From contig NC_064535.1 of the NCBI RefSeq assembly GCF_023856365.1, positions 10,374,363 through 10,438,362 on the forward strand: DNA of 64,000 nt. Reading direction: 5' to 3'. The DNA comes from Brienomyrus brachyistius. Lineage: Eukaryota > Chordata > Actinopteri > Osteoglossiformes > Mormyridae. Below are positions 1-10,908 of the stretch, piece after piece; position 1 is the first letter of the stretch; each line of letters starts with the position of its first letter. Both the position numbers and the translations under genes were made by a program. The notes under the pieces are model-generated. The model was not told the origin of the DNA, did not search any database, and was given only the letters and a program-made list of their open reading frames with translations.

Positions 1-3000
1 CCGACATCACCAGCCCTGACTTATTACTTTGAGATATTCTACGAAGCATTAAGGGTAGCTTTTTGCAGTAGTTGCTTGTTTTGGGGGTGGTCTAACTACA
101 ATTTCCTCTTCATCAAGTGAAACGCACGCTCAGCTGTATTTGAACCAGGAGGCTGACTTTTCATCTTTCCGATGAACCCCCTGGTTAACTGTGCAGTGCG
201 CTTTCAGCTGCACTCTTTGTTCAATTTTGAAGTTTAACCCAGTGATCTGAGTTATTTGAGGATGAGATGACACATTCCGGGGCGGCATGATGGTGCAGTG
301 CTTAGCACTGTTGCCTCACACCTCTGGGACCCGGGTTCGAGTCTCCGCCTGGGTCACATTGTGTGTGGAGTTTGCATGTTCTCCCCATGTCGTCGTGGGG
401 TTTCCTCCGGGTACTCCAGTTTCCCCCCACAGTCCAAAAACATGCTGAGGCTAATTGGAGTTACTAAATTGCCCATAGGTGTGCATGTGTGAGTGAATGG
501 TGTGTGAGTGTGCCCTGCGATGGGCTGGCCCCCCATCCTGGGTTGTTCCCTGCCTCGTGCCTCCGGGATAGGCTCTGGACCCCCCGTGACCCAGTAGGAT
601 AAGCGGTTTGGAAAATGGATGGATGGATGGATGATACATTCCAAGGGCAAACTACTGCCATGCCTTCAAATTCCCAGCTGTTTTATGTGGGTACAGGAAC
701 ACTGTTCAATGAAAAACATCTGTCATCCATTTGTCCCAATGCTTCTGCTGAGCAAGTCAGACACGTCACGCAAATTATTCTGTTCCAACATACACCAAGA
801 TGTATGAAAAACATTAACGTGAACTTCGATACAAAATTTCATGAATATGCATGAATTTTCTTTACTTTTAACTGGCATAATATTTCTCGCTGTAACTGCA
901 TTTGCTGGAGTGCTGTCATACCCTTTCTCTTGAAGACAAAAGAGGATGCAAAAACTTCCTGTAGATAAGATTTGCACCTTTTGTGTATGGGGAGAGCAAC
1001 CAAATCACAAAGGCAATTTTTATTTCATAATAGAGGGGGAACCTGCAAAAAAAAAACACACACAATGATAACAAAACCATCACTGAAGTTAATTAATATA
1101 ACAAAGAATCTGCACAAGTAGGTTGAATCACAACCCAGTCTTACCAAGATAAGGAGAAATCTGCTGCAGTTTCAGCTACTGTATAAAGTGCAAATACAAT
1201 CCAGTACATCATCCAACGAACCTAAGGACATGGGAACAGAGCCAGCACATTAGGAAGAGGAGGAAATTATCGTTAACTAATCAGCAGATTCAAATATAAT
1301 AGAAATCGCATATTGACAAAAACATGATATATAACATATTGTCTCTCCAAACAATTCATATTGTTCGAAAACGTAAGGTTAATTTGCCAGTAGAATTAAC
1401 ATAAATTCTAATACTTTAAATTTCATGAAACAACAGAAAAGTATTCAACAATGACAAAAAAAAAACACTTAACTCTTCCAGGTTGACTAGATATTAATAA
1501 TCTGGAGGTTTGTATTTTATTAAATGCTTAAGAGATACTTTGGCATAAGTCTTGTATATATATAGCCACTTATTCTGGTTAGTTTGAAAGTGAATTTTCT
1601 ACCGAGACAGAAATTTAGTCAACTCTACTGCTAGCCAGGGGTTTCCAATTCACATCATTTTATACTAGTTATAATATATCCGTGCTCCACCCACATATTC
1701 AGAACACACTTCTGTGAAATATTTGTCTTAATACATCAAATACTTCTTCATCATATCATTAATACTTACATATTCTTTCACATTCTTGCTTTTGACTGCT
1801 TTATATGAGTAGTATGCAGGGTACAAGGTCCCAAAGACAAGCCTATGATTAAGAGGAGAGAACACACAATATAAACTGTATCCATTTTAAAAGGAATGAT
1901 GATACATTATATTCACCTTGAAAACAAATGAAGAAATTAAAGCAGTATCAAATATTGAAGAACACTGGAAGTAGGGATACAAAATACAGATAAATCAGGT
2001 TTCACACCCATAATCAGCATTTTTTTACTTTCATTAGTATAACAGAAAGGAGGGTTACAGGCCACCACTGCCCCCTTCCCTGCCCTCTCTTGTGTCTCAT
2101 CTTACTATTTCTGTAGTAAAGGAAATTTTGGAAGTAAAGCGTCTGTTAATAATTGTTTTTCCAGAACAGTCCTCCCTCAATATCTGTCATCATTACACCA
2201 GTCAATATTTACAGTACATGCACAATGTAATTACTACGATTTTATGAAGACACTGAAATACATTAAAAGACTCAGACTTAATAAAGTAGGTAATATATAG
2301 AACAAAAATAAAAATCTATGGATATTACAATAATAATTTTCCAAGAAGTTTTCAACATTCATTTTCTTAGAGAAAGTGTGAATGGGTGGCTGTTTTGGGA
2401 ACAATGGATATCTATTAAAGACAGTTGATGACACCATGCATTGTCCCATTTGCACAATGAAACACTTTTCTGTTCGCCCTACAAAGGATCTTTTTTTTTT
2501 GTTGTAAAATCAGCCTGTAAAGCAAATGTCAGGTGGTACATAACAATGTACACTTCAGATTCTGACCAGATAAATAAAAAAAAAAACTACTACAAACAAA
2601 CATCCCTCTGTCCCTATCACATTTCTATGGCAACTAATAATAACTAAATAATAATAATTCTTGTTTTTGACATCAGGGCCTTAAATACAGCGCTCATGTC
2701 CATTTCTCGGTCATATTCTAAAAATAGGATAAGTATGCTACTCTTAACCCTCAAACTGTCAATAAATTATTAATTGGCATGTTGTATCACTTGTTGATGT
2801 ATTGCAAGTGATGTCAGCATCACCAAATACAGTATCACGCTTGTCTGCTGCATATGCAACTAGTTTACAAGTAAAGTGTCAGGAAATTATGTTCCTTTAT
2901 GTGGAGACATTCTCCCTCTTCATTTGCATAAATATAAATATGCTACATAGTACATTGACAATGGGATGTTAAACTAAGTTAATGCACAAAAAGAACGATG

Positions 3001-4055
3001 GATTTAACCGTTAAGAACAGAACTTAAGCAACCATCTCCAAACAGAATAGACATTTTCCTGGTATCTGTTTATCAACTGATCTATACCTTCATAAAATCG
3101 AAAAAGCTGAAGAAGCCAAACACAATTAAAAAATATTTAGCACACATAATTGACTAATTATTTGCTTTTAACGTATTATAACAACGTGTAAAATGCATTA
3201 AACATTGGTGCTGGCAGGACATTCTGCGCTCATGATATGCACTTATACCCAACTTCCGAAAGAATAAACACAGAAATCTTTGCAAAGCAGAACACTTGAT
3301 AATTAGCTTTACATTGACTGGTATTTCAGGGTCTACAATACCATAATGACAAACCAGCCTTGACTAGCACCTGTGTAATTGTCGAAGAAAAGTTGTACAG
3401 TTTTAAAACAGATAACACTATTTACGATTTTAAGTACATCTCACCGAAGTACCAGCATACTTCAGTGACTCTCTAAGTGCATCTCAGTATCATTCTAAAT
3501 GCAACGTAATAATGGTTAGGCACATGACTGTTATACAATGTTTCGAGTACCAACAACGTTTACTTAGAATGTGTTAGAAATACTCCCTTTAAAGGAAACT
3601 GAAACAGTTCTATAACCCTGTTATTTTTATACAATAGGGAAAATGTATGCAAGGTATGGAAAATGCTCATCGATTCGACAGGAAAAGGTCTGTAATCATA
3701 GTAAAAAGTAAAACAGTCAGCTTTATATACAGGTAGGCTGAACGTAAGAAATGTCCTGGGGCCAGTAACCAAGCAGAGATTATACAATGGAAAAATTGAT
3801 AGTTTGGGTAAGAGACCTAGTTAGTTATTCATCAAGACCGTCGTATTTTTCAGGAAATTAACAACTGGGCTACGATACACTAATTCCCTAATGATTTTAC
3901 TTATTTGGAAGATAAATAGTTGGTTACAGCTATGAGAAGTTGAGTTACTCATCGAGAATTTAGTTACGATGAAGACAATTGCAAAAGTTAGTCACCTACA
4001 TACGTTTACTATGTAAGGCTCGCGTTAATGTACATTTTTAAAACAGTTCACTTAC
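1..4055 (-). other. Presumed 5' part of REEP3 intron 1, AT-rich
   Basis: This stretch is downstream of the REEP3 exon on the minus strand and is AT-rich. It carries no open frame that I recognise and no exon matching the conserved second REEP3 coding segment. It holds one full-length SINE (279-635). The rest looks like unique, low-complexity AT-rich sequence with short homopolymer runs. Assigning it to the intron is inference from the exon at 4056-4087. Confidence 0.5.
272..642 (+). mobile_element. Full-length tRNA-derived SINE with (GATG)n tail and 7-bp target duplication
   Basis: The element body is 279-635. It starts GGGGCGGCATG and contains a tRNA-like A box (TGGTGCAGTG) and B box (GGTTCGAGTC) near its 5' end. 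It ends in GGATAAGCGGTTTGGAAAAT followed by GATG repeats. The 7-mer ACATTCC directly precedes (272-278) and follows (636-642) it, which indicates target-primed insertion. It is the plus-strand reference copy for the other SINEs listed here. Confidence 0.85.
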
Positions 4056-4087
4056 ACAACAGCTCTAGAGAGGATCCAGGAGACCAT
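4056..4087 (-). CDS. reep3: REEP3 first coding exon (receptor expression-enhancing protein 3), partial gene
   Basis: A 32-nt coding exon starts at an ATG with an ideal context (A at -3, G at +4). It reads MVSWILSRAV plus two bases of a Val codon, then a consensus GTAAGT donor at 4055-4050. Human REEP3 begins MVSWMISRAVV, and the SRAVV ending separates REEP3 from REEP1/2/4 as I know them. REEP3 is an ER membrane protein of the DP1/Yop1 hairpin family that clears ER from mitotic chromosomes and binds microtubules. Only the N-terminal cap is here. The next exon, which carries the hairpin membrane segments, is not visible in 1-4055 and should lie left of the window. The strand matches human 10q21 synteny in reversed orientation. 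The exon is short, so the call rests on the peptide, the donor, the start context and synteny together. Confidence 0.75.
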
Positions 4088-4460
4088 CTTTTAAAAAAAA
4101 AATCAGGCCCACAACGCGAAAAAGAGAAAAAAATTACAGGAAAACAACTTCGCACCGCCGGCTCGCCATTTAAATCGCTGCTTTCGCTACTTTAAAAATG
4201 AAAAACAAAGATAAAGCAGCTGTCTCTATGCATGTATATTTTTCAAAGTATGTCTGACCACTCTGTTTTGCGAATTTACCACTTCTTTTGCTATTCCCAG
4301 GTTTCCCCTCATTCCCACTCCTCTATACTGCCACCTTTCGTTTTGTAATACAATCCCGTCGCCTCCCGAAACGTCAAATTGTCCCTGAAAAGACACCGGG
4401 AAACAGAAATAGCCCGTTCTTTCGGACAGGCTACATGCTTTAAGGCAGTTTCCCCTAGAA
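4088..4460 (-). promoter_or_regulatory. Likely REEP3 promoter and 5' UTR
   Basis: Upstream of the REEP3 start (minus strand) the composition changes from AT-rich to CpG-containing, with several CG dinucleotides around 4115-4165 and 4360-4430. The leader contains a short upstream frame at 4134-4169 (see separate entry). The transcription start cannot be placed. Promoter assignment is inferred from position and composition only. Confidence 0.4.
4134..4169 (-). other. Short upstream ORF in the REEP3 leader
   Basis: A minus-strand ATG at 4167-4169 opens an 11-codon frame (MASRRCEVVFL) that stops at 4134-4136, 46 nt before the REEP3 start. If the transcript starts upstream of it, the frame could lower translation of REEP3. 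There is no evidence that it is translated. Confidence 0.3.
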
Positions 4461-6655
4461 TATTATTTTTTTACTGATAGTGAGTTGTAGTTGAAGGTAT
4501 TTGGTATTTGTGTGCGATTGTCCGTTCCATCTACCGCAGCATTTTCTTCTAATCATCTGAAACGTTTTTCATAGATATCACCAGAATCGGTCATGCATGA
4601 AGCGAATGAGGGAGTTCCCTGGGCCGACTATTGTAAAAACTTCCTGCATGTGTGGGAAACGAGAGGAAAAACATATTAATTTGGAGCAGAAACTTATTGG
4701 GTTTTGTGTTTGTATGTAGGTTTTGACGGATATGCATTGCATTGTTGGATTTTATCTTTCAGCATTCTCCAGATTGTAATTTGTGATACAATTACTGCAC
4801 AGTTCACCCAAAAATGATAAAGGTTGTTGTGCGTGTATGTGTGTAACTGAATTTATAGTGTATTCCCAAGTATCCCGTTATCAGAACTGTAATTTGAGAG
4901 ATTTCATTTCTGATTTGTGTGTTTTGTGTGAGATCCTGCTGCACAGAGGCAAATCTGGAGTACCGAATTTGGCATTGGTTAACCTGGATGACTATACATC
5001 TGGCAATGCAGAACTGGAGATGTAAACTTCTGCCTATTGACTGCAATATGACACTTGACCTAAACCACAGAGCCCTCAGACTGCTGCACCGCTACATCCC
5101 ACAGTACCTATGCATCGACGAGCCGATAAACGAACGCTAATTCCAAATGAGACACTACACATTCACAGGGGATAAACATGTATAACAGTGCTAAAAGCGG
5201 TGAGGAGCATGGGGGTAATCAGTGAGGGTTTTTACACATACAAGGTATTCATAATCAAAATTCATTTTTCCAGTAATAATATAAACCAGCACAACATGCC
5301 GATTTGAAACTCTTTACTGAAAAAACTCAGCAAGGTAAAATGGGCATTTATACCACTTCAAATGACAATTCTTGCAATAATAGCATTACAATCAAGGACA
5401 TTCTATACAAATAAAGAGAAATCGCAAGACAGGAAAAAGATTACCTAGAATGTCAAATACATTAATTATAAAAGAAAGTGATGCTCATGCATGTATAAAC
5501 CTAATTACAAAAACATATTCACATTGTGCTTCCTTCACACAACATAATCACAGCCCCTATACTTGTTTGCTAGTTTTCAAATCACAGCTCTGAAATGTGT
5601 CCATGACCAAAATAAAATTATTGCAAGACATAAAACAGAATTATCACTTGACAGTAAACACTAAATTGCACGATCATGGGTAAATATATATAAAAATTTA
5701 CATTACACATATATACATACGCACACTGCACTTCAAATGCAACATGCGAGTTATACTAGATTTTACATCACCTCAGGTTTATTGAAGTAAATAAAGAAAA
5801 TCTAAAAAATACCCAATAAATGTGAAATCCTATTGCGTACACACACCTACAAAATTAAAGCCAAGACAATTTGCCGCAATTTTGAAAAAAAATGTCTTAA
5901 TTTGGCATTTTTGACCAAAAACATTGACTAAAGCATTCACATCCTTTGCAAGTTTCAACTATAACATGTTGTGCAGTTTGTCATTGCTTTAATTTTATTT
6001 TTTACTTAAGGCACACCTTCCCAAAGCAATAGAGATTTTTTTACAAGTGACAAGCGTTCTCTTAACACAAGAATTACAGCACACTTCGTTTCATGTAAAT
6101 ACTGTGGGTAAAAAAGAGCTTAAAATTCCATTGAGTGAAAAATCACAACCATTTTGCTGGCACAAATCAAAATGCATTGCAAAATGTTTCAACAAAAATC
6201 AAACAGGTTATATAGAAACCTTAAAATAGTTATTTTAATAAATATTTAACTAAATGAACAAGACTGACAAAAGTTCTGGATGCCACCCAATAAAATCACA
6301 ATTTTGATATTAGACATCTGCAAAACAATTTAGAAGTCATGTTGATTTTTCTAAGAAATCCAAATTATTTCATTTCAAAAATTCATGTTCATCCAGTTCT
6401 CAGAACAGCAAGAAAATATATTACTTGATGTACATTAATCATTTTTACAAATAAATTAGTACAGCAGGGTTATATTTCAAGCCTTTTTAGAGAAAATCTA
6501 TAAAACCAGATTCCACAAGTTAACAAGGCATGCCTAAGTATGGCAAAGACCAATCATGACTGAAGTAGATAGTAAATTATGAAAAAATAAAATGCAGGCA
6601 GATAAAGCTGAAACACGAGTTAAGACAGGTGCACAGAAGGAAATATGTAAAACAT
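4461..6655. other. Intergenic, AT-rich, between REEP3 promoter and ADO 3' end
   Basis: No gene or clear mobile element is recognised. Several small open frames around 4780-5140 overlap on both strands and show no familiar motif. The part nearest ADO (about 5200-6655) is rich in TTTATT/AATAAA and could belong to a long ADO 3' UTR. EGR2, NRBF2 and JMJD1C, which lie between REEP3 and ADO in human, are not seen. Confidence 0.5.
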
Positions 6656-6661
6656 TTTATT
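6656..6661 (-). terminator. Candidate ADO poly(A) signal
   Basis: TTTATT on the plus strand gives AATAAA on the minus strand, about 83 nt past the ADO stop codon. Further AATAAA-like sites lie downstream, so a longer 3' UTR is also possible. Confidence 0.4.
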
Positions 6662-6743
6662 TATTAGCAATGGATTATCCTGAGTGTCCCTCTGTAGTTC
6701 CAGTAGACATACTGATGAACGATTCACTTGCATGAAATGCACT

Positions 6744-7505
6744 TCAAAGCGAAACCTCCGGGCCGGGGAAAGTTTCACCACCACACCAGAAATCTGTCGG
6801 CTGCGGAATCTCAAGCAGCCAGAGTTCTTTGGCTTCCTGGGAATCCAGCTTTTTGACAGCGGTGTCAGACAAGGGCTGGACTACTTTGTAATAGTGGCAG
6901 TCCCTTCCGTCATCTGGATCATACGGGGGGGCCAGAATATCGAGAAAAGCGGTTGGTCCGTCCACAGCATCGACCTGGTGAAGGTTGTCTTTATGGGGAG
7001 CCAGGACGCATGCTGCACTTTCTTCGGTGTATTCTCCAACTGAGCGAAGCACTGCTCTCTTCAAGGAGTCCTTTTGAAAGGATAACAGCGGTGGATTGGG
7101 CTGCGTGCTGCATGCAGCATCAACCGGACTGTCCAATTTATCGAAACAAGTAATTTTAACCTTGCCGTAAATTACTTTGAGCATGCCGTTCATTCCGGGG
7201 TGGTCGTGCAGCGGGATCGATGCCCCGGTCTTCAACAGAAACACCCCCATACTGAATACGTCGGTCTCACATATATGCATATAAGTCACCGGTGGGTTAT
7301 GTGGTGCAGACACTGCAGAACTTTCAGCCTTTCTTGGTGTGATCTTCAGATCCGCCGCTCTGACTTCACTCATGAGGCCGTAAAGCTTACCATGGTTTTC
7401 CAAAAATGACTTGCTACTGTCCCCGACGGATGGTGGATTTTTGAATGTCACAAGAGCTTGCCTGGCAATCCTTTGTACAAGCGAAGTCATGTTGTCCCGT
7501 GGCAT
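6744..7505 (-). CDS. ado: 2-aminoethanethiol (cysteamine) / N-terminal cysteine dioxygenase ADO
   Basis: A single-exon frame encodes 253 residues; human ADO is also single-exon (270 aa). ADO is a non-haem iron thiol dioxygenase. It oxidises cysteamine to hypotaurine and oxidises N-terminal cysteines of proteins such as RGS4/5, sending them to the Arg/N-degron pathway in an oxygen-dependent way. The start MPRDNMTSL matches the vertebrate N-terminus. The cupin core includes HDHPGM with iron ligands H100 and H102, and NLHQ with H176. C203 and Y205 in RDCHYY correspond to the proposed Cys-Tyr crosslink pair of human ADO. The C-terminus (DFWCGGETFPGP) is family-typical. The start has A at -3. It lies head-to-head with RTKN2, 3.3 kb apart. 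The segment after residue 20 is shorter than in human, as expected for a variable loop. Confidence 0.97.
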   Translation of the reverse strand: MPRDNMTSLVQRIARQALVTFKNPPSVGDSSKSFLENHGKLYGLMSEVRAADLKITPRKAESSAVSAPHNPPVTYMHICETDVFSMGVFLLKTGASIPLHDHPGMNGMLKVIYGKVKITCFDKLDSPVDAACSTQPNPPLLSFQKDSLKRAVLRSVGEYTEESAACVLAPHKDNLHQVDAVDGPTAFLDILAPPYDPDDGRDCHYYKVVQPLSDTAVKKLDSQEAKELWLLEIPQPTDFWCGGETFPGPEVSL

Positions 7506-8499
7506 ACTGTGGCAATTTAGCTTAATACGAAGCAGTTACTTACATGCACCGATGCAAGTTTTCACAAGCAAATCCTTATAAGCAGGAGGCTTTGGATTTT
7601 TTCGGATACTTTGCGATATTCACTTCAAAACCCTCTCAAACGTTTTACAAAATTACAATCACTAAACTTCGCAAAGATCTGCGTCCCCTACATACAACCG
7701 ATTGACTTACACCTCTAATCATCCCACTACCCCATTCATGGACATCTGATTCACACGTACGCACCCATACCGCTTACGTACGTTAAGCTTTGCATTATGG
7801 GATATGGATTTTATTGAACTGTCTTTATCAGTAAATAAACAAAGGTAATTAATAAACTGTCATCCTTCCATGAAAAATACGATGGGACTTTAATTTTTAA
7901 CAGGAATATTTAAAAATGGTTGCATACATTAACCGTTTACTGTCTCCCTTCATGTGCTTTAAATGCTAAGCAACTACAATACCCAAGTGTATCTAAATTA
8001 ATGCAAATCGCGAAGAACCCGTTTGGTGATTGACATTATTTTCTTCTTCACGTGGAGGTCTGTTGGTTTACTATTGCCGCAGGGCAATGCTGTGTTAAGT
8101 ATGTTAAACGCAAAATCTTAAAAGAGATACATTTCTATAACCTTTTGAATAAAAAAATTGTAACCTATATAAATAAGCATATTTAAAGCTATGTCATTCA
8201 ATATGTGTTGGTCAAATGCATGTGTATATTCACCATGCATATTAAAACATTCATTGAAATCACACGTCAAAGAACTATTTCATTGAAATCACATTTGCCG
8301 AGGACTTAAGAACGTTTGTATAGGCCTCAGCAGAGAACATAAATTAATATAAATTCACAGTACAATGATTCAATGAACTAATGAATTAAACCATTCAAAA
8401 CAATATATACTGCAGATAAATTTTAATTTGTCATGTTATGATTTGTGAAAATGCTATTGTGTTTAATCTTCTATTTAAATAAAAATATAATATAGCATA
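7506..8499. other. ADO 5' flank, no recognised gene
   Basis: Immediately upstream of ADO is its presumed promoter and 5' UTR (about 7506-7800, with some CpGs near 7740-7785). The rest is AT-rich and appears unique. No zinc-finger or other ZNF365-like exon is seen, although ZNF365 lies between ADO and RTKN2 in human. Confidence 0.4.
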
Positions 8500-8857
8500 G
8501 GGGGGCAGCATGGTGGTGCAGTGGTTAGCACTGTTGCCTTACACCTCTGGGACCCGGGTTCAAGTCTCCGCCTGAGTTACATGTGTGCGGAGTTTGCATG
8601 TTCTCCCCATGTCGTCGTGGGGTTTCCTCCGGGTACTCCGGTTTCCCCCCACAGTCCAAAAACATGCTGAGGCTAATTGGAGTTGCTAAATTGCCCATAG
8701 GAGTGCATGTATGAGTGAAGGGTGTGTGAGTGTGCCCTGCAATGGGCTGGCCCCCCATCCTGGGTTGTTCCCAGCCTCGTGCCCATTGCTTCCGGGATAG
8801 GCTCCGGACCCCCCGCGACCCAGTAGGATAAGCGGTTTGGAAAATGGATGGATGGAT

Positions 8858-8896
<39 letters not shown>
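8500..8896 (+). mobile_element. Full-length tRNA-derived SINE followed by (TA)n microsatellite
   Basis: This is a close relative of the 279-635 copy, with A and B boxes, GGATAAGCGGTTTGG and a GATG tail. The tail runs directly into a TA repeat from about 8860 to 8896. A clean target duplication is not visible because both flanks are AT-rich. Confidence 0.8.
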
Positions 8897-8900
<4 letters not shown>

Positions 8901-8902
8901 CA

Positions 8903-9600
8903 TGCAAGTATCAAGTGGCCAGGTTGACAGCAGTGGCCAGTTTGCTGAGTGATGCTGGTGGTGGAAAGCGTTTCCTGACTCGTTCCTCCAAAGTGGATCA
9001 ATAGTATTCCGATTTGGTGACTGTGTAGGCCATGGGAGATGTTCAACTTCACTTTCATGTTTATCAAACCATTGTGTCACCAGTCTTGCTGTGTGTATTG
9101 GTACTTGATCATCCTGATATGTGGTCCTTTTATGCATTTTAAACTTACAAACGGGTCAGTGCCGACTGGAACAGGATAGCAAGGTTAAGCATCGTCCACA
9201 GGGTATGGCATGGCGTTGCAAAATGGAGTGATAGGCTTCTTACTTTAAGTTCCCATTTACCAGGTACAAATCTCCCACTTTATCACCAAAGCAGCCCCAG
9301 ACCATCACACTGCCTCCACCACGCTTGACAGACGTCATAAAAACACTCCTCCAACGTATTTTCATTTGACCGTCGTCTCACAAAATTTCTCTCTTCTTTT
9401 GAACACCTCAAACTTAGATTCGTCTATCCATAGCACTTTCCCCCCAATCTTCCTCTGTCCATTGTCTGTGTTCATTTGCCCATTTCTGTCTTTTCTTTTT
9501 ATTGGCTATTCTGAGATACGGCATTTTTTTTGCAATTGTACTTTGAAGGTCAGCATCCCGGAGCTGCCTTTTCCCTGCTGACGTTGAGACTGATACTAAA
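8903..9600 (-). pseudogene. Decayed Tc1-like transposase (DDE) remnant
   Basis: On the minus strand several frames give Tc1 transposase pieces in order. The N-proximal pieces lie around 9370-9600 and the C-terminal catalytic part lies in 8930-9137. The latter shows DDQVPIHTARLVTQWFDKH followed by WPTQSPN (for WPxQSPDLNPIE). Frameshifts and stops break the frame. A SINE abuts its left end. Terminal inverted repeats were not found, so this is a fragment. Confidence 0.75.
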
Positions 9601-9715
9601 GCATTTGGTGCGCGCCAGTTAGTATCTGGTGAACACCAGATACAGTGAAAAATATATAAAAATCACCTATGTCCCTTTAGGGCTCTATAGTATTCCACTG
9701 GAACACAGGACTAGT

Positions 9716-9757
9716 TGTTGCTGATAATGGGCCTCACGCGGGGGCGTGAGACTGAAA
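9716..9757. other. Small GC-rich hairpin
   Basis: CTCACGC and GCGTGAG flank a GGG loop around 9733-9750, a perfect 7-bp stem in otherwise AT-rich DNA. No polymerase III or other context supports a function. Confidence 0.25.
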
Positions 9758-9834
9758 GTGATTTGATTTTAAAAAAGAAGACAACAACGAAGGTAAAACT
9801 GATTTAATTTGATTAGACATATTTTACTGTTAAA

Positions 9835-9926
9835 GTATTTCCACCCATTGCTTCCGGGACAAGCTCCGGAACCTCGCGACCCAGTAGGATAAGCGGTTTG
9901 GAAAATGGATGGATGGACGTATTTCC
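9835..9926 (+). mobile_element. 5'-truncated SINE fragment with 8-bp target duplication
   Basis: Only the last 76 bp of the SINE are present (9843-9918), ending GGATAAGCGGTTTGGAAAAT plus GATG units. They are flanked by GTATTTCC at 9835-9842 and 9919-9926. The duplication shows that it inserted already truncated, as expected from incomplete reverse transcription. Confidence 0.8.
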
Positions 9927-10773
9927 AGCTGTTAAGTTATTCTGATAACTATTATCCGACCATTTAAAATTAATCTTATGGTTGATTTTCATTTCTGACG
10001 TTGAATAATAAAATAATGAAAACATTTTTAGTGATTTACCATACATAAGCAGCATTTCATTGTTTCTTTTAATATTGAACATGAGCTGTCCTTTCACATG
10101 CCATTCCAACACGAATTTAATTGCAAGGCGGTCTGCATTCGGCGATCTCTATGCAGGTTAAACGAATTGAAAACTCAATTGTCCTGTATTACGAATGACA
10201 TATTGAATTTATAGATAGCCATAATTATAATTGTAATCATGTATTGTTTGTTTAAAGCAGCAAAAATAGTTATTTTTGGTCAATTCGCCGACAGTATATT
10301 AAGCCAGATATTCGAAATACCTTGTTTCTTTCTTTATTATAACTAGCTACGTACGAGTACAGAAACAATGTTGAAAAGTAGCAGCCTATAAAACAAAATT
10401 GTACAATTCAAGTGTTACATTCTACCAACTTGTGCCACATTACCCAAATAAGATAATCGAACGAAACCACTTCGTTACAGATGGGGATAGCCGTAAATAT
10501 ACAGGTATCTACAATCTTTTCAGTGAAAAATATTAGGAAGCGATATTTCAGATCAACTAAATATTCCCTATGCATCAGCTTTATGTCGAAAAATCGCGTG
10601 CATGTTGCCGTAATTCTTGGTAAATTTAAATTTTCAAAAATGGTAGATTCCCTTTACGTTGTTTTGTCCTGCCGAACTTTCACCCCGGTCCCTGTCGTAG
10701 TTGAAGGGTGGAGAAAAGCGGCCGCTAACGTATCGGTTCATTGTCTGACTGCGACTGGACGCGGACAGCAGGC
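9927..10773. promoter_or_regulatory. RTKN2 5' flank, promoter and 5' UTR
   Basis: AT-rich unique sequence gives way to a CpG-bearing stretch at about 10570-10773 that includes a NotI-type GCGGCCGC at about 10720. This leads into the first RTKN2 exon. The open frame running through here in another register has no familiar motif and is probably leader sequence. No TATA box is obvious. Confidence 0.4.
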
Positions 10774-10908
10774 ATGGAAGAACCGCGGGATATTCAAAAC
10801 TTCCGAAGAAATGAAAGAATCAGAGCAACTGTATCGTCCTGTTCTTCACTTAATATGGAAATAAAAAGAAAGAAAATCAGACAGAGCTCTTTGTTTTTAC
10901 ACAATGAG
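10774..10908 (+). CDS. rtkn2: rtkn2 coding exon 1
   Basis: Residues 1-45. The ATG has G at -3 and G at +4. The exon ends in phase 0 at a GTAATT donor. The peptide RRNERIRATV...MEIKRKKIRQSSLF parallels the rhotekin-1 N-terminus. Confidence 0.85.

Noticed and set aside
281..360. tRNA gene suggested by A and B boxes
   Set aside because: The boxes belong to the 5' part of a SINE; no acceptor stem or full cloverleaf is present.
8525..9137. 180- and 154-codon frames on the minus strand
   Set aside because: They run across a SINE, a TA repeat and Tc1 remnants, so they are fused repeat translations and not a gene.
10481..10864. 127-codon open frame over the RTKN2 start
   Set aside because: It is in a different register from the true exon and has no family match; exon 1 in the correct frame splices in phase to exon 2.
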